Of a stretch of DNA of 64,000 nucleotides, positions 44,598 to 54,737 are shown one piece after another. The stretch's first letter is position 1. Every line of letters starts with the position of its first letter. The notes beneath the pieces were generated by a model. That model saw nothing but the letters and a program-made list of their open reading frames with translations. It was not told the DNA's origin and made no database searches. Origin of the DNA: Lautropia sp. SCN 69-89 (lineage in GTDB: Bacteria > Pseudomonadota > Gammaproteobacteria > Burkholderiales > Burkholderiaceae_E); assembly GCA_001724855.1 (NCBI GenBank), contig MEED01000014.1, positions 1-64,000 of the forward strand, in the 5' to 3' direction. The translations under genes and the position numbers were made by a program.

Positions 44598-44960
44598 TCA
44601 GTCGCCGCGCCACTTGCTGCGCGGTTCGAGCGCCCGGCGCTTTTCGACGCGCCGCCGGCGCGCCACTTTCGGGTCCACGCTCAGGCCGGCGAGCAGTTCG
44701 ATGCGATCGCCGGCGTGCAGCAGGGCCCCTGGCTCGCAGCGCTCTCCGTAGATCGCCGGTTGCAGTTCGCCGCGGGCGAGCCGTTCGATGACCGCGGCAG
44801 CCCCTTCGCCGGCGCGCAGAGCGGTGAGTGCGTCGGCGACCCGGGAGCCTTGCGGCAACTCGACCAGGCGGCGCACGACCGCCTGGTCGGCGTCGACCCA
44901 GACCAGCTCGACCTCGATGGCCGCCGGCGCCCCGGTGCCGGCACCGCCCTCAGCGGCCAT
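44598..44960 (-). CDS. rnfH: RnfH-family ubiquitin-like protein
   Basis: The protein has 120 residues. The beta-grasp fold of RnfH/UPF0125 is visible: IEVELVWVDADQAVVRRLVE, YGERCEPGALLHAGDRIELL and the terminal DPKVARRRRVEKRRA. The role is unclear; the gene follows ratA in most Betaproteobacteria and Gammaproteobacteria. ATG at 44960 overlaps ratA by 11 bases; the longer track ORF is in the wrong frame for ratA. The N-terminal Gly/Ala extension is unusual but short. Confidence 0.85.
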   Translation of the reverse strand: MAAEGGAGTGAPAAIEVELVWVDADQAVVRRLVELPQGSRVADALTALRAGEGAAAVIERLARGELQPAIYGERCEPGALLHAGDRIELLAGLSVDPKVARRRRVEKRRALEPRSKWRGD

Positions 44961-45384
44961 AGAGCTGCTCGGCGCGACGCACGAACGCGTCGACGAACGA
45001 GCGTGCGATCTGGTCGAATACCGGCGCCAGAGCGCGCCCGAGCAGGCCGCGGGCAAACGCGTAATCGAGCGAGAACTCGACCTTGCAGGCATCCTCGCGC
45101 AGGCTGCGGAACCGCCATTCGCCCTCCAGCCGGGCGAACGGGCCCTCGCGCAGGCGCATCGAGATCACCTCGTGCGGCTGGTTCACGTTGACGGTGGTGA
45201 AGCGCTGCCGGATCCCGCGGTAGTCGATCGTCACCGTCGCGAGCACGCCGGAGCTGTCCAGGCGGGCGACTTCGGTGCCGCCGCACCACGGCAGGAACCC
45301 CGGATAGTCTTCGACGCGCTCCACCAGCTCGAACATCTGCCGGGCGCTGTAGGGCAACAGGACGGACTTGCGGACGGCGTGCAC
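44950..45384 (-). CDS. ratA: RatA-family START-domain protein
   Basis: The protein has 144 residues. It is a polyketide-cyclase/START fold of the RatA/Coq10 family: VRKSVLLPYSARQMFELVER, VEDYPGFLPWCGGTEV and WRFRSLREDACKVEFSLDYA. RatA of E. coli has been reported to block 70S ribosome association, while Coq10-type relatives bind ubiquinone, so the job here is not settled. I placed the start at GTG 45384, since the track ORF reads through the smpB promoter. Divergent from smpB. Confidence 0.85.
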   Translation of the reverse strand: MHAVRKSVLLPYSARQMFELVERVEDYPGFLPWCGGTEVARLDSSGVLATVTIDYRGIRQRFTTVNVNQPHEVISMRLREGPFARLEGEWRFRSLREDACKVEFSLDYAFARGLLGRALAPVFDQIARSFVDAFVRRAEQLYGR

Positions 45385-45474
45385 GGGCGGCGTGGGCCTG
45401 CGGTTGCGGGTTCCTCGGGGGCATTCCGGGGCACAATGCGGCCTTGCCACCGCCCCGGGGGCGGATTTTAGACA

Positions 45475-45927
45475 ATGAGCATCGTCCAGAACAAAAAAGC
45501 CACACACGACTTCTTCATCGAAGAGCGAATCGAGGCCGGCATCGCGCTCGAGGGCTGGGAGGTCAAGGCGATCCGCGCCGGCCGCGTGCAGCTGAAGGAA
45601 GGCTACGTGATCGTGCGCGGCGCCGAGCTGTACCTGATCGGCGCGCACATCACGCCGCTGCCCGAGGCGTCCACCCACGTCAAGCCCGATCCGGTGCGCA
45701 CGCGCAAGCTGCTGCTTCATGCGGCGCAGATCGCCAAGCTCATCGGCAAGGTCGAGCGCGCCGGCTACACGCTGGTGCCGCTCGACCTGCACTACTCGCG
45801 CGGCCGCGTGAAGGTGGAGATCGGGCTCGCCCGGGGCAAGAAGCAGCACGACAAGCGCGAGGTCGAGCGCGAGCGCGAGTGGCAGCGCGAGCGCGAGCGC
45901 CTGCTCAAGCAGGGACGCAAGACCTAG
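45475..45927 (+). CDS. smpB: SsrA-binding protein SmpB
   Basis: The protein has 150 residues. It binds tmRNA and takes it to stalled ribosomes for trans-translation. Typical stretches: [38 protein letters not shown] and the basic tail [14 protein letters not shown]. It is divergent from ratA. No tmRNA gene (ssrA) was recognised nearby. Confidence 0.95.
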   Translation: MSIVQNKKATHDFFIEERIEAGIALEGWEVKAIRAGRVQLKEGYVIVRGAELYLIGAHITPLPEASTHVKPDPVRTRKLLLHAAQIAKLIGKVERAGYTLVPLDLHYSRGRVKVEIGLARGKKQHDKREVEREREWQRERERLLKQGRKT

Positions 45928-45943
45928 CTCGCCGCATCCGGCC

Positions 45944-46585
45944 TCAGCGCGCCAGCCAGCGCGCGTGCGCCGCGAGACGCTGCAGCCGTCGCGGCCGCCG
46001 GTCGGCGACCGGCACCGACGCGAGCAGGCGCAGGAACAGCATCGCCGTCGCGAAGGCGTCACCCACGGCGTTGTGCCGCTGCTCCACCGGGATGTCGAAG
46101 TGCGCGAGCCAGTCGTCGAGCGCCCGCGCGCCGGTACCCGGATGCAGCGCCGGAGCGAGGTCGGCGAGGTCGATCCAGGCGTTGCCGATCGGCACGCCGA
46201 CGAAGGCCTTGGCCGCGCGCATCAGGAACGCGCGGTCGAACGACGCGTGGAAAGCCACCAGCGGCGAGCGTCCGACGTAATCGAGGAACTGCCTGCAGGC
46301 CTGCTTCGGGTCCAGCCCCGACAACTGGGCCTCGGCGCCGATCCCATGCACCAGGATGTTCTGGCGCTCGCTCGCGCTGGACTGCCGGATCGTCAGTTCG
46401 AGGCTGTCGGCGACCACGATGCGGCGGTCGTGCACCGCGACCGCGCCGATCGACATCAACCGGTCGCTGGAGTGGTCCAGCCCGCTGGTCTCGACGTCGA
46501 GCACCACCCAGCGCTGTGCGCCCGCCGCGTGCTCGGCATGCGCCTCGCCGGGGCCGCGCCCGAGCCAGCAGTCGAGCCAGCGCAT
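45944..46585 (-). CDS. DnaQ-like 3'-5' exonuclease
   Basis: The protein has 213 residues. DEDDh exonuclease motifs: VVLDVETSGLD (Exo I), FHASFDRAFL (Exo II) and QRHNAVGDAFATA (Exo III, His...Asp). It is a stand-alone epsilon-like exonuclease, not the polymerase III subunit, and follows the DUF294 nucleotidyltransferase gene by 7 bases; this pair is common in Betaproteobacteria. It probably trims DNA or RNA 3' ends. ATG at 46585. Confidence 0.88.
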   Translation of the reverse strand: MRWLDCWLGRGPGEAHAEHAAGAQRWVVLDVETSGLDHSSDRLMSIGAVAVHDRRIVVADSLELTIRQSSASERQNILVHGIGAEAQLSGLDPKQACRQFLDYVGRSPLVAFHASFDRAFLMRAAKAFVGVPIGNAWIDLADLAPALHPGTGARALDDWLAHFDIPVEQRHNAVGDAFATAMLFLRLLASVPVADRRPRRLQRLAAHARWLAR

Positions 46586-46592
46586 CGCCGCC

Positions 46593-48497
46593 CTACCCCG
46601 GATAGTCCATCGCCAGCCGCTGCTGCAGCAGGCGTGCCTCGCGGAAGGCCTCCTTGAGGATGCGCCGGTCGAGCGCCGACAGCGTGCGCGTGTCCAGCAC
46701 GTTCGGATTGCCTTCCGGCGTCGGCTCGCCCATGTGCTGTGCGCGCAGCCGCAGGCTCTGCAGGAACTGGAAGGAGTCGATCCAGTTGTGCACCTCGCGC
46801 GGCACCGCGCCCCCGGCTTCGGCGAGCGCCTCGAAACGCTGCACGGTGCCGGTCGCGCGCACGTTGTGGGCCAGCGAGAGCAGCCGGGCCGCATCGACGA
46901 ACGGCACGGTACCGTTCATCTTCAGGTCGACCACCGCGGCCTCGCGGCCGAACAGCGTCTCGAAGACGCCGGCGGTCCAGGACTGCGGCGGGCCGTTGCG
47001 CAGCGCGTTGTCGCTCATCTGCTTGAGGAAGCGCGGCACCGCGGCCGCCCGTGGCGCCACGTGATCGCGCAGCGCATGCGCCAGCGACGGGTCGCCGGCC
47101 AGCGGGCGGAAGTCGAAGAAGATGTTGGCGTTGAGCAGGCTCTGCGGATCGCCGCGCTCGATCCAGCCGTCGAACAGCGCCTTCCACTGCGAGAGCGTCA
47201 GGCACCACTTCGGGTTGCCCGCCATGATCCCGCCCTTGCAAAGCGGATAGCCGCAGGCATCGAGCCCCTGGTTGACGGCCTGGGCGAACGCGAGCAAGGC
47301 ATCGATCGAGGCGGCGAAGTCGTCGGCCACGATCAGGCCGTTGTCCTGGTCCGAGGCGATCGTCTGCTCTTCGCGCCCCTCGCTGCCCAGCGCCAGCCAG
47401 CAGATGCGATCGAGCGGCACGCCATGCGCGGCGGCCTCCAGTTCGATCAGCCGCACCGTGAGCTGATCGTTCAGGCGGCTGATCAGCCGGGTGATGAAGG
47501 CGGCCGAGACCCCCTGCGCGACCAGCGCGCGCGACCAGTGGCGGATGTCGGCAGCCGGCAGCTTCAGGTCTTCGACGCTGGCTGCGCGGCCGATCGCGTC
47601 GCCGATCTGGTTCATGCTGCGCCGCTGCAGCACGAACAGGTCGCGCTCGGCCACGACGCCGGCCAGGCGCCCATCGCGCATCACCGGGATGTGCCGGATC
47701 GTGCGGTCGGCCATCACGAGCATCGCCTCGCCGACGGTGTCGCCGACATCCATCGTGACCACCGGCGCGCTCATCACGCTGCGCACCGGTTCATCGAGCG
47801 AACGGCCCGGCAGCACCACCCGGCCGAGCACGTCCTGGCGGGTGAAGATGCCCGCCACCTTGTCGCCCTGCCCCCCATTGGGCTGGATCACGATGATCGC
47901 GCCGACGCGCTCGCCCTCCATGCGTTCGAATACCGCCCGCAGGCTCTCGTGGGGCTCGCAGGTGACGGGTGCGCGCCCGAGCAGCGACTCGAGCGGTGCC
48001 TGGATCGAGCGCCAGTGCGTCGTGCCGGCAGCGTAGCTCGCCTGCAGCGCCTGGTGCGAGAGATCGAGCAGGCTGGCCATGCGCCGCTTGCAGAAGTCGA
48101 GGAAGACCGGGCTGCGCTGCAGCAGTTCGTCGAACCGCGCCTTGGGCAGGAGCCAGCAGAACACGTCGCCGGCGGCGCGGTAGGTGGACATCACCGGCCG
48201 CTGCGCCATCAGCGCGCTGATCGGCAGCATCTCGCCGGGCACGCGCTGCACCATCGGCTCGAGGTCGGCCTCGGGGCGATCGGGGCGACGGCGCAGGCCC
48301 TCGACCAGCCCCTGCTTGATGATGAAGCAGGCGCCCGGCGCGCCGTCGTCGGGCCCGATCAGCACTTCGCCGCGCGCGTAATACGCGACCTCGACGTTTC
48401 GGGCGACGAACTCGAGGTCGGCGCCGTCCATCTGCGAGAACGGCGGGTGATCCTTCAGGAACTGGACGACGCCGGCCATCAGGGTGTTCGACGCCAT
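46593..48497 (-). CDS. Cyclic-nucleotide-binding/CBS/DUF294 nucleotidyltransferase-like protein
   Basis: The protein has 634 residues. Domains in order: cyclic-nucleotide-monophosphate-binding-like (residues 10-130, YYARGEVLIGPDDGAPGACF), two CBS domains (~160-290), a DUF294 nucleotidyltransferase (LALGSEGREEQTIASDQDNG, the GS...D-x-D site), and a C-terminal helical part. It resembles a GlnD-like signalling enzyme acting together with the following exonuclease. The substrate is unknown. ATG at 48497; the long track ORF runs back through the SPFH gene in another frame. Confidence 0.85.
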   Translation of the reverse strand: MASNTLMAGVVQFLKDHPPFSQMDGADLEFVARNVEVAYYARGEVLIGPDDGAPGACFIIKQGLVEGLRRRPDRPEADLEPMVQRVPGEMLPISALMAQRPVMSTYRAAGDVFCWLLPKARFDELLQRSPVFLDFCKRRMASLLDLSHQALQASYAAGTTHWRSIQAPLESLLGRAPVTCEPHESLRAVFERMEGERVGAIIVIQPNGGQGDKVAGIFTRQDVLGRVVLPGRSLDEPVRSVMSAPVVTMDVGDTVGEAMLVMADRTIRHIPVMRDGRLAGVVAERDLFVLQRRSMNQIGDAIGRAASVEDLKLPAADIRHWSRALVAQGVSAAFITRLISRLNDQLTVRLIELEAAAHGVPLDRICWLALGSEGREEQTIASDQDNGLIVADDFAASIDALLAFAQAVNQGLDACGYPLCKGGIMAGNPKWCLTLSQWKALFDGWIERGDPQSLLNANIFFDFRPLAGDPSLAHALRDHVAPRAAAVPRFLKQMSDNALRNGPPQSWTAGVFETLFGREAAVVDLKMNGTVPFVDAARLLSLAHNVRATGTVQRFEALAEAGGAVPREVHNWIDSFQFLQSLRLRAQHMGEPTPEGNPNVLDTRTLSALDRRILKEAFREARLLQQRLAMDYPG

Positions 48498-48526
48498 CTC
48501 CGGATGCTCCCCCTCGAAACGCCCTC

Positions 48527-49480
48527 TCAGCCTGCAGGGCGGCCGGCGCCGCCCGGAAGATCCGCCTGCCGGCGGATCACGCTGGTGGCGGCCGCGACCA
48601 GCGTCGACACGTCGGCGAGGTTGGCCGGCACGATCATCGTGTTGTTCTCCTTCGCCATCCGGCCCAGCGCGTCGACGAACTTCTCGGCCACCTGAAGGTT
48701 GACCGCCTCGAGGCCGCCGGGCTGTCGGATCGACGCCCCGATCCGCTCGATCGCGCGCGCGGTCGCGTCGGCCACGGCCTGGATCGCAGCGGCCTCGCCC
48801 ATCGCCCGGTTGACCTCGGCCTGTCGCTCGCCTTCGGAGCGCTGGATGAACGATTCGCGCTCGCCGGTGGCGAGGTTGATCTGCTCCTGCTTGCGTCCCT
48901 CGGACTCGGCGATGCGCGCGCGCTTTTCGCGCTCGGCGGTGATCTGCGCCTGCATCGCACGCAGGATCTCGTTCGGCGGTGTCAGGTCCTTGATTTCGTA
49001 GCGCAGCACCTTCACGCCCCAGTTGAGTGCCGCCTCGTCGAGCGCCGAGACCACGCTCGAGTTGATGAAATCGCGCTCCTCGAAGGTCTTGTCGAGCTCG
49101 AGTTTGCCGATCACCGAGCGCAGCGTGGTCTGTGCGAGTTGCGTGATCGCCGGAATGTAGTTGCTCGAGCCGTACGAGGCGCGCATCGGGTCGGTGACCT
49201 GGAAATACAGCACGCCGTCGACCGTGAGCTGCGTGTTGTCCTTGGTGATGCAGACCTGGCTCGGCACGTCGAGCGGAATTTCCTTCAGCGAATGCTTGTA
49301 GGCGACGCGGTCGACGAACGGGATGACGAAATTGAGCCCCGGTGCGAGCGTACGGTCGTACCGGCCCAGGCGTTCGACGATCCACGCGTGCTGGTGCGGC
49401 ACGATGCGCAGTGCGCGGACCACGAACACGATCGCCAGGACCAGCACGATCGCGGCGACCGCGAAGCTTCCTCCACCCAT
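48527..49480 (-). CDS. SPFH/band 7 membrane protein (paraslipin/QmcA type)
   Basis: The protein has 317 residues. One N-terminal membrane helix (FAVAAIVLVLAIVFVVRALR), then the SPFH domain (GRYDRTLAPGLNFVIPFVDR, VPSQVCITKDNTQLTVDGVL) and an Ala/Glu-rich coiled coil. It forms membrane-anchored oligomers controlling proteases or lipid organisation, usually with an NfeD partner, which is the preceding gene here, 24 bases away. Confidence 0.9.
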   Translation of the reverse strand: MGGGSFAVAAIVLVLAIVFVVRALRIVPHQHAWIVERLGRYDRTLAPGLNFVIPFVDRVAYKHSLKEIPLDVPSQVCITKDNTQLTVDGVLYFQVTDPMRASYGSSNYIPAITQLAQTTLRSVIGKLELDKTFEERDFINSSVVSALDEAALNWGVKVLRYEIKDLTPPNEILRAMQAQITAEREKRARIAESEGRKQEQINLATGERESFIQRSEGERQAEVNRAMGEAAAIQAVADATARAIERIGASIRQPGGLEAVNLQVAEKFVDALGRMAKENNTMIVPANLADVSTLVAAATSVIRRQADLPGGAGRPAG

Positions 49481-49504
49481 GAATGTCTCCCGGCCCCGCG
49501 GGCC

Positions 49505-49942
49505 TCAGTGTGCGCGCTGCACGACCAGTCGGTTGCCGACCACCCGCCTGATGACGAACCGGCCGGGGACGGCCGACGACGCGGGCTCCCCGGGGTCGAG
49601 CTCCACCGTCCACGCCGCGCCCCGGTAGCGGACCTGCGCGCGCCGGTCGTCGCTCCATTGCGCGACCTCGAGCGCCTCGCCGACGTCGAGCAGCATGCCG
49701 GAATCGGTGACCGCGTCGCCGGCAGCCCCCCGGCGCGGGTCACGGCGCCAAAGCCAGGCCCAGCCGGCGACGCTGACCGCCGCGGTCGCGAGAACCTGCA
49801 CGGTGAGGCTCGCGCCGGCCCAGGCCGCGACGCCGCCGGCTGCGCATCCGAGCGCGAGTACCAGCAGGTAGAACGTGCCGGTCAGGATCTCCGTCACGCC
49901 CAGGCCCACGGCGAAGATCCACCACCAATAATGTGCCGCCAT
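49505..49942 (-). CDS. NfeD-family membrane protein
   Basis: The protein has 145 residues. Two or three hydrophobic segments (WWWIFAVGLGVTEILTGTFY, LAGASLTVQVLATAAVSVAG) precede an OB-fold domain (GEALEVAQWSDDRRAQVRYR, RFVIRRVVGNRLVV). It is the usual operon partner of SPFH proteins and is translated first here. Its exact role in membrane quality control is inferred. The divergent gene at 50101 is unrelated. Confidence 0.88.
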   Translation of the reverse strand: MAAHYWWWIFAVGLGVTEILTGTFYLLVLALGCAAGGVAAWAGASLTVQVLATAAVSVAGWAWLWRRDPRRGAAGDAVTDSGMLLDVGEALEVAQWSDDRRAQVRYRGAAWTVELDPGEPASSAVPGRFVIRRVVGNRLVVQRAH

Positions 49943-50100
49943 CGCCCCCCTCCCGCCGGAATCCTAGCATCCGGCCGATACGGGATTGCACTCGATTGCC
50001 CACCCCGGAGAATCCGGATAGCATCCGGCCCGTTGTAGCCGCTGGCGCCGATCCGGCCTGCCGACGGTCGCTCCACATCCACCTTCCAGGAGAATCCCTG

Positions 50101-51240
50101 ATGAAGTACAGGCTGTTGGCTCTCGCACTCGCTTCGGCCTTCGCGGTCGCCAGCGCCCCGGTCGCCGCGCAGACCGTCGTGAAGATCGGCCACGTTGCGC
50201 CGATGACCGGCGGCATCGCGCACCTGGGCAAGGACAACGAACTGGGCGGCAAGCTCGCGGTCGAGGAACTCAACGCGAAGAAGGTCACGATCGGCGGCAA
50301 GCAGGTCACCTTCGAGCTGCTCTCCGAAGACGACGCGGCCGATCCGAAGCAGGGCACCGCAGCCGCCCAGAAGCTGGTCGATTCCGGCGTGGTGGGCGTG
50401 GTCGGGCACCTGAACTCGGGCACGTCGATTCCCGCTTCGCGCATCTACAGCGAGGCCGGCATCCCGCAGATCTCGCCGTCGTCGACTGCGCCCAAGTACA
50501 CCCAGCAGGGCTTCAAGACGACCTTCCGCGTGGTGGCCAACGACGGCCAGCTCGGCGGCACGCTCGGTCGCTATGCAGTGAAGGAGCTGAAGGCGAAGTC
50601 GATCGCGGTCATCGACGACCGCACGGCCTACGGCCAGGGCGTCGCCGACGAGTTCCAGAAATCGGCGAAGGCCGCCGGTGCCAAGATCGTCGGTCGCGAA
50701 TTCACCAACGACAAGGCCACCGACTTCAACGCCATCCTGACCAAGCTCAAGGCGTCCAAGCCCGACGTGATCTTCTACGGCGGCATGGACGCGGTCGCCG
50801 GGCCGATGATGCGCCAGATGAAGCAGCTCGGCATCGACGCGCGCTTCATGGGCGGCGACGGCATCTGCACCGCCGAAATGGCCAAGCTGGCCGGCGACGC
50901 GGTCGGTGAAGGCAAGGTGGTGTGCGCCGAAGCCGGCGGCGTGACGCCGGAACGGGCCGCGGGCATGGAGGCGTTCAAGAAGCGCTTCAAGGAGAAGTTC
51001 GGCATCGAGGTGCAGCTCTACGCGCCCTACGTCTACGACGCGGTCAACGTGCTCGTCGCCGCGATGCAGAAGGCGAACTCGACCGATCCGAAGAAGTACC
51101 TGCCGGAAGTGGCGAAGATCCAGTACGACGGCGTGACCGGACATATCGCGTTCGACAAGCACGGCGACATCAAGGACGGCTCGCTGACGCTGTACACCTT
51201 CAAGGACGGCAAGAAGACGCAGCTGATGGTCACCAAGTGA
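50101..51240 (+). CDS. Branched-chain amino-acid ABC transporter substrate-binding protein
   Basis: The protein has 379 residues. A signal peptide (LLALALASAFAVASAPVAAQ) precedes the periplasmic-binding fold of LivJ/LivK type: VVKIGHVAPMTGGIAHLGKD, NELGGKLAVEELNAKKV and FYGGMDAVAGPMMRQMKQLG. ATG at 50101 has AGGAGAA just upstream; the track start lies upstream of the promoter. No permease or ATPase genes are adjacent, so it is a stand-alone receptor in this window. It ends at a strong double hairpin. Confidence 0.92.
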   Translation: MKYRLLALALASAFAVASAPVAAQTVVKIGHVAPMTGGIAHLGKDNELGGKLAVEELNAKKVTIGGKQVTFELLSEDDAADPKQGTAAAQKLVDSGVVGVVGHLNSGTSIPASRIYSEAGIPQISPSSTAPKYTQQGFKTTFRVVANDGQLGGTLGRYAVKELKAKSIAVIDDRTAYGQGVADEFQKSAKAAGAKIVGREFTNDKATDFNAILTKLKASKPDVIFYGGMDAVAGPMMRQMKQLGIDARFMGGDGICTAEMAKLAGDAVGEGKVVCAEAGGVTPERAAGMEAFKKRFKEKFGIEVQLYAPYVYDAVNVLVAAMQKANSTDPKKYLPEVAKIQYDGVTGHIAFDKHGDIKDGSLTLYTFKDGKKTQLMVTK

Positions 51241-51273
51241 CCGACGGCGCCCGAAGGGGCGCCGAAAGCTGCC

Positions 51274-51334
51274 GATGCCTCGCGGTGCGCCGCGAGGCAT
51301 CGAAGAGGGCTCCCGCGGGAGCCCTCTTCGTTTT
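51274..51334 (+). terminator. Tandem hairpin terminator after the ABC binding protein
   Basis: GATGCCTCGCGG-TGCG-CCGCGAGGCATC (51274-51301) abuts a 30-base palindrome CGAAGAGGGCTCCC/GGGAGCCCTCTTCG (51301-51330) followed by TTTT. Between convergent genes, so it may stop transcription from both sides. Confidence 0.85.
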
Positions 51335-51378
51335 GCGGGGTCGATGGCGCGCCACCGCCGGCCCCGCGCCGCGGAGCC

Positions 51379-53775
51379 TCAGCGCGCGCCGCCTGCCAGT
51401 TGCTGCCAGGTGGCGACCACGGTGTCGGGATTCAGCGAAATCGAGCCGATGCCCTGCTGCATCAGCCACTGCGCGAGGTCGGGATGGTCGGAGGGCCCCT
51501 GGCCGCAGATGCCGACGTACTTGCCGGACGAACGGCAGGCTCCGATCGCGCGCTCGAGCAGCATCTTCACCGCCGGATCGCGCTCGTCGAAGCTTTCGGC
51601 GACCAACCCGGAATCGCGGTCGAGCCCGAGCGTGAGCTGGGTGAGGTCGTTCGAGCCGATCGAGAAGCCGTCGAAGTACTGCAGGAACTCCTCGGCCAGC
51701 AGCGCGTTCGACGGCAGCTCGCACATCATGATGAGCCGCAGGCCCGCTTCGCCGCGGCGCAGCCCGTTGGCGGCGAGCAGGTCGACCACCGCGGCCGCCT
51801 CCTTCGTCGTGCGCACGAACGGCACCATCAGCTCGACGTTGACGAGCCCCATCTTCTCGCGCACCCTGCGCATCGCCTGGCACTCGAGCTCGAAGCAGTC
51901 GCGGAAGCCGTCGGCGATGTACCGCGAGGCGCCGCGGAAGCCCAGCATCGGGTTTTCCTCGTCGGGCTCGTAGCGCGATCCGCCGATCAGCTTGCGGTAC
52001 TCGTTCGACTTGAAGTCGGACAGGCGCACGATCACCGGCTTGGGCCAGAACGCCGCGGCGATCGTCGCAACGCCCTCGGCCAGCCGCTCGACGTAGAAGG
52101 CGCGCGGCGTCGAATGCCCGCGCGCCACGCTCTCGACCGCCTTCTTCAGGTCGGCGTCGACGTTCGGGTAGTCGAGGATCGCCTTCGGGTGGATGCCGAT
52201 GTTGTTGTTGATGATGAACTCGAGCCGCGCCAGGCCGACGCCGTCGTTGGGCAGCTGCGCGAACTCGAAGGCCAGCGTCGGGTTGCCGACGTTGACCATG
52301 ACCTTCACCGGCAGCTCGGGCATCGCGCCGGTGTCGAACTCGGTGATCTCCGTCTCGAGCAGGCCGTCGTAGATGTAGCCGGTGTCGCCCTCGGCGCACG
52401 ACACCGTGACCAGCGACTCGTCGCGCAGCCTGCGCGTCGCGTCGCCGCAGCCGACCACGGCCGGGATGCCGAGCTCGCGCGCGATGATCGCGGCATGGCA
52501 GGTGCGTCCGCCGCGGTCGGTGACGATCGCGGCCGCGCGCTTCATCACCGGCTCCCAGTTCGGGTCGGTCATGTCGGTGACCAGCACGTCGCCGGGGCGC
52601 ACGCGGTCCATGTCGGCGGCGTCGGCCACCACGCGCACCCGGCCGGCACCGACCTTCTGGCCGATCGCGCGGCCCGAGGCGAGCACGTCCGAGCTTCCCT
52701 TGAGCCGGTAGCGCTGCTGGCGATGTTCGCCCTGCAGGGACTTCACCGTCTCGGGACGCGCCTGCAGGATATAGAGCTTGCCGTCGTGGCCGTCCTTGCC
52801 CCACTCGATGTCCATCGGCCGGCCGTAGTGCTTCTCGATGATCACCGCATAGCGGGCCAGCTCGATGACATCCTCGTCGGACAGCGAATAGCGGTTGCGC
52901 ATGTCCGCCGGCGTGTCGAGCGTGCGCACGGTACGTCCGGCTGCGGCCTCGCCCGCGCCGTTGCCGGCAAAGCCCATGCGGATCAGCTTCGAACCCAGTT
53001 CGCGCCGGATGATCGGGAACTTGCCCGCCGCGAGCATCGGCTTGTGCACGAAGAACTCGTCGGGGTTCACCGCGCCCTGCACCACCGTCTCGCCCAGCCC
53101 ATACGAGCTGGTGATGAACACCGCGTCGGGGAACCCGGACTCGGTGTCGATCGTGAACATGACGCCCGAACTGGCGAGGTCGCTGCGCACCATCCGCTGG
53201 ATGCCGGCCGACAGCGCCACGTCGCCGTGCGCGAAGCCCTTGTGCACCCGATAGGAGATCGCCCGGTCGTTGTACAGCGACGCGAACACGTGGCGGATGC
53301 GCTCGAGCACCGCGTCGATGCCGTTGACGTTGAGGTAGGTTTCCTGCTGGCCGGCGAACGAGGCGTCGGGCAGGTCTTCGGCGGTGGCCGACGAGCGCAC
53401 TGCCACCGAGATCGGCCCGCCGGACTGCTCGACCATCCGCTCGTAGTGATGGCGGATCTCGCGCTCGAGTGCCGCGGGCAGCGGTGCCGCGACGATCCAG
53501 CCGCGGATCTCGGCGCCGCACTCGGCCAGCGCCTTCACGTCCTCGGTGTTCAGTTCGTGCAGCCGCGCGTCGATGCGCCCGGCGAGGTCGCTTTCGCGCA
53601 GGAACTCACGGAACGCGTGTGCCGTCGTCGCGAAGCCACCGGGCACGCGCACCCCGGAAGCGGCCAGCTGACTGATCATCTCGCCCAGCGAAGCGTTCTT
53701 GCCACCGACCGAATCGACATCGGTCATGCGCAGCTCTTCGAAGGGGACGACGAGTCGTCCTTCGTGTTGGCTCAT
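51379..53775 (-). CDS. ppsA: Phosphoenolpyruvate synthase
   Basis: The protein has 798 residues. It makes PEP from pyruvate and ATP for gluconeogenesis. The N-terminal ATP-binding domain has [20 protein letters not shown]; the phosphohistidine swivel domain [20 protein letters not shown] carries the catalytic His; the C-terminal PEP/pyruvate domain includes [15 protein letters not shown] and [16 protein letters not shown] with the catalytic Cys. ATG at 53775 (MSQHEGRLV). It is divergent from ppsR, whose product regulates it by phosphorylation. Confidence 0.97.
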   Translation of the reverse strand: MSQHEGRLVVPFEELRMTDVDSVGGKNASLGEMISQLAASGVRVPGGFATTAHAFREFLRESDLAGRIDARLHELNTEDVKALAECGAEIRGWIVAAPLPAALEREIRHHYERMVEQSGGPISVAVRSSATAEDLPDASFAGQQETYLNVNGIDAVLERIRHVFASLYNDRAISYRVHKGFAHGDVALSAGIQRMVRSDLASSGVMFTIDTESGFPDAVFITSSYGLGETVVQGAVNPDEFFVHKPMLAAGKFPIIRRELGSKLIRMGFAGNGAGEAAAGRTVRTLDTPADMRNRYSLSDEDVIELARYAVIIEKHYGRPMDIEWGKDGHDGKLYILQARPETVKSLQGEHRQQRYRLKGSSDVLASGRAIGQKVGAGRVRVVADAADMDRVRPGDVLVTDMTDPNWEPVMKRAAAIVTDRGGRTCHAAIIARELGIPAVVGCGDATRRLRDESLVTVSCAEGDTGYIYDGLLETEITEFDTGAMPELPVKVMVNVGNPTLAFEFAQLPNDGVGLARLEFIINNNIGIHPKAILDYPNVDADLKKAVESVARGHSTPRAFYVERLAEGVATIAAAFWPKPVIVRLSDFKSNEYRKLIGGSRYEPDEENPMLGFRGASRYIADGFRDCFELECQAMRRVREKMGLVNVELMVPFVRTTKEAAAVVDLLAANGLRRGEAGLRLIMMCELPSNALLAEEFLQYFDGFSIGSNDLTQLTLGLDRDSGLVAESFDERDPAVKMLLERAIGACRSSGKYVGICGQGPSDHPDLAQWLMQQGIGSISLNPDTVVATWQQLAGGAR

Positions 53776-53906
53776 GGGAAGGTCCTGACATGGTTGGAGA
53801 TTCTTTTGCAAAGTTCGGGTAATTTTACTGCTCGCACGGCCGGCGCGAGGTTGACGGCGCTCACGCCGGCGGCCGAAAGGCGGCCAGCCATTTCTGGAAC
53901 CCCCAA

Positions 53907-54737
53907 ATGCCCGATTCAGGCAGAGAGAACTTCGAGCGGACGGTCTTCTACGTTTCCGACGGCACCGGCGTGACCGCCGAGACTTTCGGGCATTCGCTGC
54001 TCACGCAGTTCGAGCAGGTGCGGCTGCGCGAGGTGCGCCTGCCCTTCGTCGACTCGGTGGAGAAGGCACGCCAGGCGGTCGAGCGGATCGACCGGCAGGC
54101 GCTGCTCGATCGCCATCGACCCATCGTCTTCAGCACCCTGGTCGACGCGTCGATCAACGACGTCGTGCGGCTGGCCAATTGCCGGTTTCTCGACCTGTTC
54201 GCCACCTTCGTCGAGCCGCTCGAGAGCGAATTCGGGGTGCGCTCGACGCATACCATCGGGCGCTCGCACGCTGCCACCGACACCGAGGCCTACCAGAAGC
54301 GGATCGCGGCGATCAACTACTCGCTCGCCCACGACGACGGCCAGCTGCACGCCGACCTCGCCAACGCCGAGGTGATCCTGATCGGCGTCTCGCGCAGCGG
54401 CAAGACACCCACCAGCCTGTACCTGGCGATGCAGCACGGGATTCGCGCCGCCAACTATCCGCTGATTCCCGACGATTTCGAGCGTCGCCGCCTGCCCGCG
54501 GTGCTGTATCGCTACAAGCAGAAACTGTTCGGGCTCTCGATCGCGCCCGAGCGCCTCGCCGAGATCCGCAACGAGCGGCGCCCGGGCAGCCGCTACGCGT
54601 CGATCGAGAACTGCCGCTACGAGATCGGCGAGGCCGAGGCGATGATGCGCCGCGAAGGCATCCGCTGGCTGTCCTCGACGACCAAGTCGATCGAGGAGAT
54701 CGCGGTGACGATCCTGCAGGAGCTTCAGCTCCACTGA
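53907..54737 (+). CDS. ppsR: PEP synthase regulatory protein (kinase/pyrophosphorylase)
   Basis: The protein has 276 residues of the DUF299 family. The P-loop-like motif [17 protein letters not shown] uses ADP to phosphorylate, and Pi to dephosphorylate, a threonine near the catalytic His of Pps[21 protein letters not shown] is the family N-terminus. Divergent from ppsA over a 131-base promoter region, the usual arrangement. Its 3' end overlaps the convergent rRNA methyltransferase gene by 13 bases. Confidence 0.95.
   Translation: MPDSGRENFERTVFYVSDGTGVTAETFGHSLLTQFEQVRLREVRLPFVDSVEKARQAVERIDRQALLDRHRPIVFSTLVDASINDVVRLANCRFLDLFATFVEPLESEFGVRSTHTIGRSHAATDTEAYQKRIAAINYSLAHDDGQLHADLANAEVILIGVSRSGKTPTSLYLAMQHGIRAANYPLIPDDFERRRLPAVLYRYKQKLFGLSIAPERLAEIRNERRPGSRYASIENCRYEIGEAEAMMRREGIRWLSSTTKSIEEIAVTILQELQLH

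Noticed and set aside
44950-45384. RatA as the toxin of a toxin-antitoxin pair
   Set aside because: The name is historical; rnfH-ratA beside smpB is a conserved housekeeping arrangement, and RatA belongs to the START/Coq10 family.
46356-48695. 779-residue plus-strand ORF
   Set aside because: Antisense to the exonuclease and cNMP/CBS/DUF294 genes, whose motifs are complete on the minus strand.
51400-53973. 857-residue plus-strand ORF opposite ppsA
   Set aside because: Antisense frame of a clear PEP synthase; high GC removes stop codons. No domain, and His/Arg/Asp/Val-rich composition typical of shadow frames.
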